A stretch of DNA of 64,000 nucleotides from Tetraselmis striata (Eukaryota > Chlorophyta > Chlorodendrophyceae > Chlorodendrales > Chlorodendraceae). The stretch is taken from contig VCJN01000109.1 of the NCBI GenBank assembly GCA_006384855.1, positions 98,398-162,397 of the forward strand. Direction: 5' to 3'. The notes under the pieces were generated by a model that was given only the letters and a program-made list of their open reading frames with translations, searched no databases and was not told the DNA's origin. Every line of letters begins with the position of its first letter. Within the stretch, counting starts at the first letter, position 1. The position numbers and the translations under genes are program-made. Positions 33,989 through 46,636 of this stretch are shown one piece after another.

Positions 33989-36712
33989 ATGTAAAAACTG
34001 TCTCGTAACCCGTTGCGAGCAAGGTCACCCCAGGTTGTTCAAGACCACACCCGGCTCGCCACCCGAGTGTGATATTCTCGTCCGTACGTCCGTGCGTTAC
34101 CATGTCAAATGGAGAAGAACCCGTCGCCGAGCCGACGTTGCAAACGCAGATATGAGGGCCCAGTCTTCATTACTGCGAGAGCTGGCTACAGCTGTGGCAC
34201 AATTGACGGCTCGTGATCGCGTTGTTGATGGAGAAGGGGCACATGGCTCCGGCTCAGGGCAGCGCTTCGCAGGACAGCCGACAGGCAGCGGGGGAGCCGC
34301 AGAGCGCCCCGACTTGCTAGAGCTAGCCCAGAGCGGCCGTGTCGGAGCAAAATCCGTGAGTGCCGAGGATGATTACCTCGCGGTGCCAGAGCTACTGCAG
34401 AGAGCAGAGTCTGGTTACGAGGCCGTTCGACCGGTCAGCCGAGTGCCTGGACTTTTCCCTTTGAGCACCGACCTAACGAACGAGTACCTCAAGCAGGATG
34501 ACCGGCGTCTGCCGGCCCAGGAGGAGTACTTGTGGATGTCGTGTTTCGGGGCCCACATGGCCGCCCTTTTCGTGGCGCTCGACGAGCTGCTACCTTACGT
34601 CCCCGCCACTAACCAGGACTTCACCCCCTACCTCGCGAGAGCTCGGAATCACGCCGAGGCCATCGACAAGGCGTTTCGTTTTCGTCTAGCCTTCCTGCGG
34701 AAACTGAGTGAGATCAAGCATGTGCACGGTGACCAAGGTGTTCTGGACGTGCTGCGAGCTCAGCATTTTCAGCCTGCTTCGGAGCATTTGGGTTCTGCAT
34801 TTTTTGGGGACCTCATGAGGGACTACGAGCGTCGTGTCTTCGAGGCGACCGTTGCCAGCAGCGCCAAGGCGACCGCTACTTCTCGAGTAGCGGCTGCAGC
34901 TGCAGGTCGCGGGCGTGGGCGAGGACGTGGCGGCGGACGTGGACGTGGCCGCGAAGGTGAGCACGAGTGACGGTGTGGGGCGCCGCTCGTCGGAACTGCA
35001 GGAGCCTTGCGAGGCCACCTTTCGGTGACCGCCGCAAGACGCACCCTTGCAGCTCAACGGCGGGATGAGCGCCCTGTGTCAGGACCTGACCCCCCCACCT
35101 TACAGACTTCATTTAGACCTTCCTCGGTGCGGCGCTTCTTACAGCTACAGCCGAGTGCGGCTCAACCATCCGCACGCATGCACATGGCGGCTCAACCATC
35201 CGCCTTTCTTACAACCCCATCTCTGCGTTCGTCGGTTGTTACACTACGTGTTACAACCGGTTCGCAACGACCAAGTTTCGCGCGTGTACGTTACGCACGT
35301 GACAGGCGCTATGAGCGCGAAGGGCGCGCGGGGCGGCCCTCTTACCTGAACCTTGCCCCGCAAACCCGTACTGGAGCTACTGCAAACCCGTCCAGCAACT
35401 ACCGGCCAACCGCCGGGAACCTAACCGTTGCTGCCGAGTACTTTGCGAACAGTAGCCGTGCCGGTGGAACTCTGTCATTAAAACGACGCACTTACGTAAT
35501 TGACGAGCCCGCAGCTATCGCTCCGTGGGCTGCGTCACTGCGATCTCGACTGCAGGACGCGTTCGGCTCAGACGAGCTAGGCCAGCGGACGCTCGACCTG
35601 CTCTCCAGCTCCCTCAGCGCTCAGACCCTCAAGAGCTACGCCGGCAGGTTGTCTCAGTTCGCTGAGTTCTGCCACGACTCCGAGAACATCAGCCCGCTGG
35701 AAGCGACTACTGCTACTGTTGTTCGGTACGTTGCCTGGATCGGGGAGCGAGGGCACATCGCAGCTAAATCGCTGCAGCCCTACCTGTCTGCCATCAACAC
35801 CTTCTTCGAGCTGCACAACCTCGTCCCGATCGCCAAGGACAGCCTACACCTCACTTCAGCAAGACGTGGGTTAATGTTGCGTCAGCGCCGACTGGACGCT
35901 GCCCCTTTGCGTGTCCCTCTGCCTGCGGATGTAGCTTACCGCTTCGTCTCAAAGGCCGAGCTAATTGTGTCTGCTCCTTACCCAGAGTCCCACCTCGACT
36001 ACCGAGCCCTCTTGGCCTCGGTTGTCAACTTCCTGTTCTTTGCCAGGGGCCTTACTGGCGTCTCCTGTCGAGTGCAAGATGTGCATGTCGACACCTACAA
36101 CATCACCTTGCAGATCTACCGCGAGAAGGGTCGCGCTGGCCGGCGGGGACCCGGCGACCAGCGCGTACTTCTCCTTCCAGTGTCCGAGCACCCTCGAGTG
36201 GCACGTCTCTTGCACTACTTCATCGACAACGTCCAGTCTGTCCCTCTGGTTACTGTTGGCTTGGCTGCCTCCAACTTCTGGGCTGTCAATGTGGCTGAGC
36301 AGTCAAAACCTTGGACTGCGGCTACGATGTCAGGCTGGTTGTCTACATCAGTCAACCTAGTCAACGCTGCCCCCCCCTGCTGGCACTTCCTGGACTTCAC
36401 ACAGTCTACGCAAGGGCGCAGCCTCTGCAGCAAACGCCATCGGAGCGCCACTGTCCCACATCCGCTACCAAGGCGGTTGGGCCACTAACTCTGATGTCGT
36501 TCTGGACTACATCGACCCCAACGTTCTTCCTTCTCCTGGCGCGTGGTTCTTCTTTGGACACATCGCCCCCCTCCGCCACTTCCAAGTCCAACAGGACTCC
36601 GCAGCGGTGGCCTTCCCAGTGCCTCCTTCATGACTTGGCGCTACGCCTTCTCCGTCAATCCACCGCTCTCTACGTTCGCTCAAGACTGGCAAAACCAGAC
36701 TCAACTTTGAAA

Positions 36713-36898
36713 TGACCTAAACTACTTTATGGGGTTTCCATCCTTGACCTAACCGCTTTTTAGCTACAAGTGCTGCTCAGTGGTACGGGAACTAGTAACT
36801 GTTGTTGCGCCCTTGTTGGGTGCAGCACGAGTAGACATAAAAGCAGCCAGAACAGCTGAGCCTGCCATCTTCCAGTTTTCGCTGCGTTCCACGCAGCG
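36713..36898 (+). repeat. Split direct repeat A2 of the compact recombinase element
   Basis: Second copy of A1, flanked by the 25-bp B1 (36687) and B2 (36991) copies of TGGCAAAACCAGACTCAACT, as expected for the A1...B1-A2-B2 arrangement. Confidence 0.9.
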
Positions 36899-37016
36899 CC
36901 CCCCCTGACTCCGTTTTCCCTCCACGCTTTCGCTAAACCATCCTGCCAATTTCGGCTCTTGACCGTGTAAAACAGCCTGCGCGACCTTTTTGGCAAAACC
37001 AGACTCAACTTTGAAA

Positions 37017-37619
37017 CTAAAATTATGCCCAAAACTTGGCCCAGGCGCGGGGCCTGCTATGTGCTACGGAGGTACATCCGGTAGATATTGAATAAGACTA
37101 CAAAGGCGGGTATATCGGTAGCTGAAGGTACAAGTGTGTCGTTGCTATTAGGGGTATCGGCCCAGAATGAGTACTTGGTCTCTCCCGTATATTTATAAGA
37201 AACCGATACATAGATGTGTGTATCATCTGGTTGCATGAGCGGGCGGGCTGCAAAACGCGATCAGGAAACCACCCGAATAGGCAATAGAAAACGTCCACTA
37301 CAGCAGCTGCGCGGTGGAAGCAGCACCAGAAGAGGGTGCGGAATGAGCACGGGCAAACGCATCAGACTTGGCCGTCTGCACTCCGGCAGAGAAAATGCCG
37401 CCCAAGGTACCATGCACGCAAGCTGAGACTCGCTGCAACAACCCCCGTCGTGTGCGCGACAGGCGATGGCGGAACTCAGCGGGCTGGCTGGCAACAAAGT
37501 TTCGAAGAGCCATATATAATACATCATACATACACATCTGTATGAATATTTCGATATATGTTTATACATCATACATACTAACATATATGTATGAACATAT
37601 ATATGTTAAAATTATCACA

Positions 37620-37651
<32 letters not shown>

Positions 37652-37728
37652 CATATATACATGATATATACACATACATGACATATACATATCCGATACG
37701 TATATATACATGAAATATATACATGAAC

Positions 37729-37762
<34 letters not shown>

Positions 37763-39100
37763 GTATATATATATATGTGTGTGTGTGTGAAAAATTACTA
37801 CAGGTATCGCCATGCACTACAGCAGGTACATGAATGTAGTATACAAAACAATAATGATACCCGTACTAGTACAACTATGGTACTCCCGCGAGACATGCCA
37901 TGTGACCAACATCAACTTCATAGGTGTACGGCTATACTATCCCCCCCCCCCCCCCCCCCCTCCAATCTCCCTCTCCCGCTTCCCGCAAGACAGCTTAAAG
38001 CGAAGTAGCACTACTGCATCACAAAGAGCCATATACGGAACATGTGGCCATTACAATTACCCGTGAATGGCCGTGGGCTAGCAGTCCCCGAAGAAGTTCC
38101 TACTCCCGTTATACCCCAAATGATAGTAAGTTACAACCTTATTAGCGGCGCTACAAGTAGTTGCTACCCTTGGCCTTCACATGGGTGCATGCGACGGGCC
38201 ATGGCCGACCCTATGCGGGTAAATGCAGACGGGTCGTAAGACAGCTAGCATGCATGTGTAGGAAGTCTAGCAGGAATAGGCTTGTAACAAATTTCAATTC
38301 CAATAGTTGCATTTTCAATTTGTGGGACTTTTCATGTTGCGCGCCGCAGGATACTCAATGTACGTTGTAGAATATGCCAGATCAAATATTCCAACGAAGT
38401 CAAAAGTTTTCAGCTTCTATTGTTGTGATCGCTTTTTGCTGCATGGATCTGTCATAATGTTGTCAACAAAAGTGTTGGCGGACTACAAGACGTTTGGAGC
38501 AATGCAGGAGAGTCGTGGCCGCCGGTAGGCAAGTGCCGGAGAGTGCATTTCGCTCCCCCATCAGAGCATCCATTTGTCTATTTCATTAGTTGTGATGGTG
38601 TGTCCGTGTACCGTCTCCGTCACAGGGGGGTGGGGGCTTTAATGAGAGGGGAGTGATGGCTGAGATATGGAGCTTGATGGGATCATGTGTTGTGATGATG
38701 TGATGAGAAGCTGGGTATGGCAATCATTGTTGCTGGGGCACAACACATCTCTTGACGTGGGAATGCTGTGGCAACCCATAGCAACACGGCGTCACAGCGG
38801 CACAACCCATTGCTGTCGATACCACCATTGCCCCTATCCTCGGCGTGTCAACCTCGGATCCAACGACTGCTTTGCGGGCTGCGGAGCGCCACGAAATCCA
38901 GAAGTATGACGAGGGTGTCCGAAACGCCCGCCGGCATGCTTCGCTTTGTTCCTTTCGCCGTTTCCGAGTTTGGCTTTAGGGTTTTACGGTGTGCTAGCGT
39001 GGAATCTGAGGCTGAATCTAACCCAAAAGCTCAACATGTATGCATACAGCTACGACCATGGCACCGTTTGTGATTGGGTCGTTTCGCGGGTTACTTGTGT
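37017..39100. other. Gene-free AT-rich stretch with TA microsatellites
   Basis: TATATA and CATATATAC arrays occupy about 37510-37800, and a C tract of about 20 lies at 37941. No coding region with host codon bias was found on either strand. Confidence 0.5.
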
Positions 39101-39129
39101 GTTCCTATGCATGTGTGTCTCCCATCAAC

Positions 39130-40140
39130 GGGCCCCCGGTGGGATTGAGTATGGCTGACTTGATATCTGCGGGCTTGCCGGCTGAGGTTGATGGCTCGCT
39201 GTTGGTGCTGGGACTTGGACAGTGTTATCCACGACGAGCACTCCGACTCCCTCTTGTTCATCCTGGGCAATCTGCTGATGCCGCCGACGCATCGGAAGCT
39301 CAGTGGAGCCGCGCCTTTCTTTGGAGGGAGCGGCCTTGCTTGCTGCCTGAGCTTTCTGGGTTTCTTGAGATGCTTGAGGTTCACTGAGCAGATACGAGCC
39401 CGGGAGCTTAGCCGCCATGCGCTGTACCTTATCCCACAGCACGTAATCGTCGCGGATTCATGGCCTTGACAATAGCTACCTCATTTGCGCGGAACTCCCC
39501 CTGCCCTTCATTTGGCTTGGCTCGAGGACCTCGTCGATCACGCGGCTGTATTCGGCTGGAAGCGAGATGTGGGGGCGAGATCGCGGTCAAACACGACTCG
39601 AGTAATATTTGATGGTCAATAAAACCGCGCAGACGAGAGCAGTACTACGCTTACATGGCACTTCATCCAGCAGCAGCGAGCCCGCTACGCCGGTGTCGCT
39701 AGTCAGCAGGGTTGTTGGCCCAGCAGAGGAAACCGTTACCGGCGCACGCGGCGGGTTTAGCACCAACCCGCGGTATTCCACGGGCGTGTTGCAAGTGAAG
39801 TACGCCACGACCACAGTTTCGCCCGTTGCATCGTCGTCCGTCACAGTGAAGCCGCAGCCGGCGAACTCCGTCTTGTTGCCGTCCCACTCGGCGGCGTCAG
39901 GGGTGGTGCGCTCCAGTAGGTCAGCAACGTCGTAGCCGAGCTGAGATCCCGGGGTCTGCTGGGGGTGGAACCGGAAGGTGCAGCCATGCTTGTTGCATAA
40001 GAGCTAGTCAAGCAGCCCCGCAGGGATGCGGTCGCGCCTGGCCAAGCCATGGATTGGCAGGAGATACCCTCCGGCCGCAGCTTCTTCCCTAACGGAGTAG
40101 CCGGCTTCAGCATCACACGCTTGCATCCTGGCATTGCGTA
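39130..40140 (-). pseudogene. Decayed coding sequence of unknown family
   Basis: Several minus-strand frames with coding character lie end to end: one around 39840-39960 and below (YDVADLLERTTPDAAEWDG, ETVVVAYFTCNTPVEYRG), and one at 39125..39442 (LWDKVQRMAAKLPGSYLLSE). They do not form one open frame, so the gene is broken. I do not recognise the protein. It may be a remnant of a mobile or viral-type element, so only the extent is given. Confidence 0.4.
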
Positions 40141-40299
40141 TAGTATCTATTAGGTGGAAGAGTGGCGGGTGGGACAGAGAATAAGGGGTCGTATCGAGCA
40201 GGCCTCGGACTTAGGCGTTAGGCACTCTGACCGGACCCCGAGCCACGCAGGCTGCACGCTGCAATTCTGCTAGTGCTGATAACGGCGGGCACACATCAT

Positions 40300-40930
40300 G
40301 TCACGCCTGAACGTTTGATTATCTTATCTGGTCGTATTGCACATGTAACCGCGACTGCCACGGTATAGCAATCCAGTCGTAACCTGGCCGTAACGCATAC
40401 ATGAGAAGTGTGATGCTGTCTACTTTGACGATGATTTAGAAGCCCATGCGATTGTGTGCCGCTCCACGGCGGCAAAATGTGGCCTAACTTTGCAGACAAG
40501 TGAAATGTAAAGTTTTTTTTGCAGCGCTGAGCACTCATCACCCCCGCCCTCGCCATCGCCCTGCCGCTGCTGCTGCCGCTGTTGCAACTGCTGCCGCTGC
40601 TAGTGCACAGTGCTCATACTAATGGACAAAGTTGCAAAGTACAAATCAATTACCCTGTCTCTAATGCTGCTAGCAGCAACTAGTAGTGCAGTGTCGTGGC
40701 ATGATATGTGCACCATGTGTACTCATCTACATCACCCGCGGTCAGCCCATTTATACTTGCTCAAATGGTCTGGCTACATCACCCTATCGTGACTAGCGTG
40801 GTAGACACACAGCTTCTCGTCGATGTAGTCCAGCTCCACAGGGAGCCCGTGATAATCTCGACGGCGGTCAGCTTATGAGAAGCGAGAGGCAGGGCATCAA
40901 GATGCACGAAAACAGCATCGACTCATGTAC
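40300..40930. other. Spacer downstream of the first transposase
   Basis: No gene supported. It contains a CTGCCGCTGCTGCTGCCGCTG short repeat at 40560-40600. Confidence 0.4.
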
Positions 40931-43600
40931 CTGTCAGGGTGCACGGCATGCTTGCCGTAGCTGGTGGCTGGCAGCCGCTGTGACAACAGCACGTGAGGCC
41001 GCCACATTGTCTCCTTAAAGTATGGATATGCCATCTGACATTTCGAGCGTTGGAGACATATAGAATGTAGCGCTACAGCAGTCACTGCAAGGAATGGCTG
41101 GCAGAAGCAGGTGCGTGACGTCGGAAGCTCACCTTCACCCAATAATTCCGTTTTGCGCCCTTCATGCGAGCGTAGTTGACACCTGAAATCATGGCTGAAC
41201 TCCCCACCTTGCGCAGGCCACATACAGTTGAAACCTGCGTAGCATGTTCGCATGTGTCAGTGCTTCACTAGCATGATCACCATCACACTTGCGTATACAT
41301 ATATGCATACATACTTCTCATATGTGTGTGCATACATATCATGCGCAGCAGTGTCCCACAAAAGGCGCACCATACCTCACATGCTCGTTGATGCCACCTA
41401 TCTCTAGCCGGCTCCTCCATTGCTCGTTAGGCTGTATGCTGGCCTCTTCTATGTAGGGCTCCATGACCCTGATGCACTCCGGCCGCGTTGCTGCAGCTCT
41501 AGTGCTGCCCCGCTCCACGGCCGCCCCCGTGTGCCCCAGGCGGTGAGTCATCATACCTGCCTTGAAGCTGTGCGTCATCCTTAGCATCATCTGCCGCCTC
41601 GAACTGGCCTACTTGGTCCTTAGTCGAGGAAGGCAAATCCTGGAAATCCGGATCCAGGCCAGCACGGATGAGCGTCAGTCGGTTCTGGAGGCAGAGCAGC
41701 CGCGCATAAGAGCGCTCCACGTCGGAAGTGCCCCTGCCGCATGTCACACCCTTCACGTCTCTCATCTGCACAACATCACAATATGCTGGCAGTAATTATG
41801 ACTGGTTTGGCGAAGGGGAGAGTAGAGCAAAGGCTGAAACGGGGGAGGCTCACGGCGCGCTCCATCCACTGCTCGGAATCGCGGGCTGTGCTGCCCCTAG
41901 CAGCCTCCTGGGCCCGAAAGCGACAAACTAGGTTGTGCAGATTCAATTTGCACATATGGTCAGGGCGGCGCAAGCTGACCATGCAGGCTTAGGTTGTCAG
42001 GTGGTTGTAGCCCTCCTCGCGCTTCTTGTGGATTGTCTCGTTGAGTGCCACACAGTCGGGATGGTCAGCATGCTTGCTGCACTCGTCGTTGTCCCTAGGC
42101 AGCGCACACATCGCGGACAAGCGATTCAGACGACAAATTGGCAATGGGGGGGGGGGGGAGGGGGGGGGGGGGGTTACCGCAAGTAGTGCAGAACTGCGCT
42201 CTGTAGGTGATACCACATGACGGACAGGTGAGGTTGGCTGTCCAGGAGATCCCTACACAGTTTATCTGGTCAGCCTACAGTGCTGACAAGTGATACATAG
42301 CAAACAGTCGCAGGCAGCAACAACATGAGAAGGCGAAGGGGCGTACCTTAGCACGAGGACAGACACCGTCTCAGTGAAGTGAAGGAAGTCCTCGCAAGTC
42401 CAACTTGCACAAATCTTATTCGAATTTAGCATCTCCCGGATGGGCCTGTCAAAGTCACTGCTGAGATACAGCAGACGCATCCTCTGATGGTCCATCAAGC
42501 GGATGCGGGGCTTCATGCCCTGCCACAGACATAATATCCTTTAATATGCAAATATTACAGTTTCTTGCATAGGGGGAGGCTGCATACCCAGGAAGTGACA
42601 TACCGGCAGGGTGCCGACGTGCTCCCAGAAGTCCTTCACTACACCGAGCACATACGCATGCGCCACAGGCACCGATTAGAAATCCACGTAGCTGACGTGC
42701 GGGAGCCAGCGAACAAACGGCGACACACATGTTGGGCCAGCAACCGTGCTGTCGATGCGTCCGCGCTCCACCTCGCGGGCCAGGAAATGCATGTCGGCAC
42801 TATTCATGACCCGCTCCCCACCGTAAACGATAGGTGCTTCCGATGCCAACTTGCCCAACGCTGCATGCAGCACTGCCTGTGGCACTCCGTCATCGTGGCC
42901 TTGATTGTGCTCTTGTCTGCTTTTGGAAAATCCGTAGTACTTTTCTCCCGAGCCAGTCATGACACATGTATGCACCGAAGCACCACAATCACGCAGGTAG
43001 ACATGACATGTATATGCCATGACACTGACGCACCTTTCCGTATACCCCTGCCCGTCCTGGCCTACCTCAGGCAGAAGGAGCAGCCCAACCATGAGCTAGT
43101 ACCCCCTCGCTTCATTGCCTTGAAGCGGCCTGGCATATCAGCAAACACTGCACCAACGTACACCTATGCAACATGGCAACATGCAACGCACATCAGCAGG
43201 CGGGATACATATCAAGCACAGCAGCGAGCAAGAGATATGTAAGTAATAATGTACAACATGCCTCAACATATGTGACTCATGCACAGCGTTGGGCAGCAAG
43301 TTCACGGCTTCACACAGCGCAGAAAGCATACATACCCGATGGCGCAATGCCCGCCGAGCCTTCTGTGCCGGTCCGCCACCCGGTGGGCTCTCTTCCACCA
43401 GAATCTGGACTACGAGCGCTCCTTCCTCGCTCTGAGTGCCGGCAATCTCCCTGCATGTGTCCTCCACGTAGACGTCGATGTCCTTGGGTGCAAAGGGGCC
43501 AGGGACTATCAACACGAGCTTTCTAGTCTTCTTCTCTCCTCTGTGGGATGATGGCTGGTCATGGCTCCGGACAAAACATTGACACATCAATAGGCTATTC
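40931..43600 (-). mobile_element. DNA transposon gene, Tnp2/KDZ-like transposase with introns (degraded)
   Basis: At least nine minus-strand exons carry a transposase. These include one ending at 43336 (LVLIVPGPFAPKDIDVYVED, the PGP-x-PKDID motif of Tnp2-type transposases), one ending at 43066 (MPGRFKAMKRGGTSSWLGCS, a Cys-bearing motif), 42604 to about 42950 (VPVAHAYVLGVVKDFWEHV), 42347..42519 (W-CEDFLHFTETVSVLVLR), 42178..42252 (SVMWYHLQSAVLHYLR) and about 41840-41980 (LVCRFRAQEAARG). Others lie near 41750-41570, 41560-41380, and 41220 down to 40931 (ending near YGKHAVHPDR). Introns have normal GT..AG ends. One exon (near 42690) contains an in-frame TAA just before the VPVAHAY motif, so this copy is probably dead. 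Terminal repeats were not identified. The transposase at 58.3 kb is related. Confidence 0.62.
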
Positions 43601-43834
43601 AGTATACATAAATAAACAGTGACATCACGAGGGGGCGGGGGGGGGGGGGGGGGGGGGGGGGCACTGCAGTGCCCCACCTGATGGCGAATATCCAGTAGGA
43701 ATATTACTTGCTGGCGAACAGCATATCATGCGGATTATGGGTGCGCCGCGCGCCTGCACAACACCGAGAGAACGAGGCAGTTGCGCGTCGTCTCCCATTA
43801 TTGGTGGGGCCTGCAGTAGCTACGCCGCGGTGCA

Positions 43835-44026
43835 ATGAGCGATCAAGCAGAAGAAATTACGGCGGTATCCCCTCGCGATATATTCGCTGCAAGAATTCTG
43901 TTGGCTATTAAAATGCTCTTAGTAGCGGACCCCTTTCTGAGCAATTCCCGCGTTGAAAGTGTTGACGCAGTATGTCGATTTCTCTTTACAAGGCAGAATG
44001 CTGTGGCACTATTGGTCCGCGTTTGA
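43835..44026 (+). CDS. Weak candidate: 63-residue ORF
   Basis: ATG-initiated frame of 63 codons (begins MSDQAEEITAVSPRDIFAAR, ends near NAVALLVRV). It has helical character and no membrane span long enough to be clear. Nothing recognisable; codon bias is weak. It may be an exon of a larger unmodelled gene or chance. Confidence 0.15.
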   Translation: MSDQAEEITAVSPRDIFAARILLAIKMLLVADPFLSNSRVESVDAVCRFLFTRQNAVALLVRV

Positions 44027-44249
44027 GGCGTTGGCACCATCACACATTAATACATTCCTTCATATAGCCATTGTCCCTCTAAATGCTGTGTAGACTGCCC
44101 GGAAGCTCCAAAAGACCAAGCTGCTGCTGCTATATATATCAAGCCGCCGGGTTGTACGGCAGATTCGTGTCATCCGCATGATGGGCGCCGACAGGGCCCA
44201 GGAACTTTTTATATTCCACTCAATACATATGTACTACATACCCGATACA

Positions 44250-44328
<79 letters not shown>

Positions 44329-44340
44329 CAAACACATATA
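44250..44340 (+). repeat. (TA)n then (GA)n microsatellite
   Basis: About 30 bp of TA dinucleotides are directly followed by about 46 bp of GA dinucleotides ending near 44327. Confidence 0.95.
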
Positions 44341-44656
44341 TATACATAGATGCATGTCTGCATATAAGTACCTGTTCTACCTTCCATCTAGTGTATTTTT
44401 AGCTGAGTGGTATATTCGTTTTTTGCTTAACATAGCAGTAGCCACTTCACGCATCCAGATAGTCAGCATTCGACCACAGTTCCTATATTGAAACACAGTG
44501 GCTGTTCTGATGATGACATATTAAATCAATTCTGCCAGAATGGCACATCTAGCTACACCTGCAGTATAGTGGCATATTCTTATGCTTGGATCATTGTGAT
44601 GAAATGTTTTAGTTGGGATTCATGCTGGATGGATCCCAGAGTTTGGCTCACACGGC

Positions 44657-46053
44657 TCAGAGTTCAACCACGAAATCTGCATGGAAGTGCCCTGCCCCAT
44701 CCCAAATGGGGTAGTGCAGGGTCTCGAAGTCCTCCTTGTACAGCTCCGTCACCATGTGGGCGATCTCGGGCGTGAAATATGCCTCCACAAGGTCGAACGC
44801 GCCGGTGGAGTGAACGGTGCCACCGGCCGGGTTGCTTCCTTCGATGAGCTTCTTGGCGGTGTGCCTGCTGTGGATGCGCATGGAGTACTCGCAGCTCTTG
44901 CTATCCGAATGATAATGCCCGCCGTGGTAGAAGCAGCTGCGGCCGGTGAAGTCCTCCCAGCCAGAGGCGGCCAGGTCAGTGAGGCCAAACTTCTTCAGCA
45001 GGCAGGCGTACCACACAACCTCGCGCTCGAGCTTCAGCTGGTATGTGTTGGGGTATTTCAGGCAGCTGACTGCCTGCGGGCACAGGTGGTGATTCATCTC
45101 GCACAAACGCGGGCCGCCATGGCGCGTCGCCACGTGGTGCAGCTCCCTGACAAACTCCGCAAACTGCACGCGGTGGCACTCATCCAGCGTTCGGCAATCA
45201 TTCTTTCCCACGGTGGGGACCTTCATGTACTTCAGGTCGCCTCGCCTGACTGACCACTCACCACAGCCTCGCTTCCAGATGTCCGACAAGTGATGCTCAC
45301 CCCTGCAGTCGCCAACGATCTTGTTGAGGTACAGGGACAGGATACGGCTGTATGGGTTCCGGGAGATGAACCAGGTAGTGTAGTCGTCGGAGTTGGTGCC
45401 GTGAGGCTGGCCGAACTTGTGCATCTTCTTGACGACCTGAGCGCGCGGCAACATCTGTTCGTTCAGCGCGGGAACCGGGATGCGTGTGGCTCGGGGACGG
45501 GTCCGACGGCCCTCAGCGGAGTGCTCTATGTCGTGGGCACGCAGATGGGGCGTGGTTTTTGGAAGCGGCGACGCCCGTGGTGGCGCTTTCATAGAAATAT
45601 ATTCCGATTACCCGTACAGGTACCGTACCGGTACCCGCAGCGAATCTGCAAAAATGGGAAGAGGGCGGAGGAGCCGCGGCACTGCGTCGGTGTAACGGAC
45701 TTGCTGGGACGCACCTCCTTCTCACTGGAGGGCTTTTCGTTGGTGTGCATCGCGAACAGGAGGCCGCCCCACATCCGGTTTCCGTTCTTCTGCGGCACGC
45801 AGAAACGATGCTTGCCGTAGCCGGCAGGCACGTAGAAGTTATGCGGCCGCGCCATGCTATCCAGCTTAACAACGGGCGGCACGCTACCCAGCAGCAGGTC
45901 GCGACATATCTCGGGGAGATCTTCATCGGGAGTAGAAATAGCCGTCACGGGGCTAAAGCTCCTCGCGCTGATCAGCAGTAGCGGAAGCAGGGTATATTGT
46001 AGATGGACGACTGTCGCAAGACGCCCCGCCTGGGGAGCGCGACCGCTGCTCAT
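44657..46053 (-). CDS. Carbohydrate sulfotransferase-like protein (Sulfotransfer_2 type), two exons
   Basis: Exon 1 is 45715..46053 (113 codons from ATG) and exon 2 is 44657..45436 (259 codons plus stop), joined in phase 0 at GAG|GTGCGT, for 372 residues. An N-terminal hydrophobic segment at about residues 18-36 (LLPLLLISARSF) fits a type II signal anchor, so a Golgi luminal enzyme is likely. The 5'-phosphosulfate-binding region is represented by VPQKNGNRMW near residues 82-92. The 3'-phosphate-binding motif is FISRNPYSRILSLY near 136-149. The C-terminus ends with a helix-rich stretch including YFTPEIAHMVTELYKEDFE, typical of the family. It would transfer sulfate from PAPS to glycans, possibly of the cell wall or extracellular matrix. 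The acceptor sugar cannot be inferred. Confidence 0.82.
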
Positions 46054-46636
46054 TCCTGCGCTGGGCGTACAGGTAGCGACAGGTAGTGTAGCTACATGTA
46101 CGATAAGTCGCTGTAGGTCGATAGGTACGACAGGCGATAGGTAGTGTAGCTACAGGTTGCTACAGGTCGGGGGCAGCCGGTCGCTACTGAGGTCGGATCA
46201 ATTCATGGGGCAGCGACGGCCCGCCCGCGCACCGCCAATTGAGGTCGGGTTTCAGCCGTGAATCGTGTAAAAAGTATTGTGTTATCCAGACCGCAGCCGC
46301 CTGGAGAAGCAGCGACCCTCGCGCTAACCCGCGCGTCAGCGTACTTAGCGCCGTATACCCCCCACCCCCCCCCCCCCCCCCGCCCCCCCCCCCCCCACAC
46401 ACACACATATTACACACACCTCACACACGACCCCCGGTGCGGCCAGGAAGCTACTGGTACGGATACTGGCCTTCGGAAAATCCGTATTTAACGGGGTAGT
46501 GGGGGGTACATGCGCAGGCCGCGCCTGCTGCTGCTCCGCCAGCTGGTAATCCTGAAACACATTCATCCGGTACCTGCACTCGTACAGTCATCGTACCCGC
46601 TCTACAAGTATCATGGCCATATTGGGAATGGTAGGT
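46054..46636. other. Spacer with short repeats and a C tract
   Basis: GGTAGTGTAGCTACA recurs at about 46084 and 46140 among GTCGATAGGTAC-like units. A C-rich run of about 40 bp lies at 46365-46397. No gene seen. Confidence 0.5.

Larger units (their letters stand above)
33803..37016 (+). mobile_element. Compact Ngaro/DIRS-type tyrosine-recombinase element without reverse transcriptase
   Basis: The element has the split direct repeat layout known from Ngaro elements. Repeat A1 is at 33803..33988; after the coding part, B1 is at 36687..36712, A2 at 36713..36898 and B2 at 36991..37016. A1 and A2 are 186 bp with about six differences, so insertion looks fairly recent. The gag-like ORF is at about 34152..34970 (273 residues, C-terminal GRGRGRG-rich tail). 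The tyrosine recombinase ORF is at about 35007..36488, with an SAM-like DNA-binding half and an integrase-type catalytic half. There is no reverse transcriptase or RNase H in the 3.2 kb. The first ORF looks whole; the second shows about one apparent break. It is best read as a deletion derivative or a non-autonomous member of the family. Confidence 0.8.
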
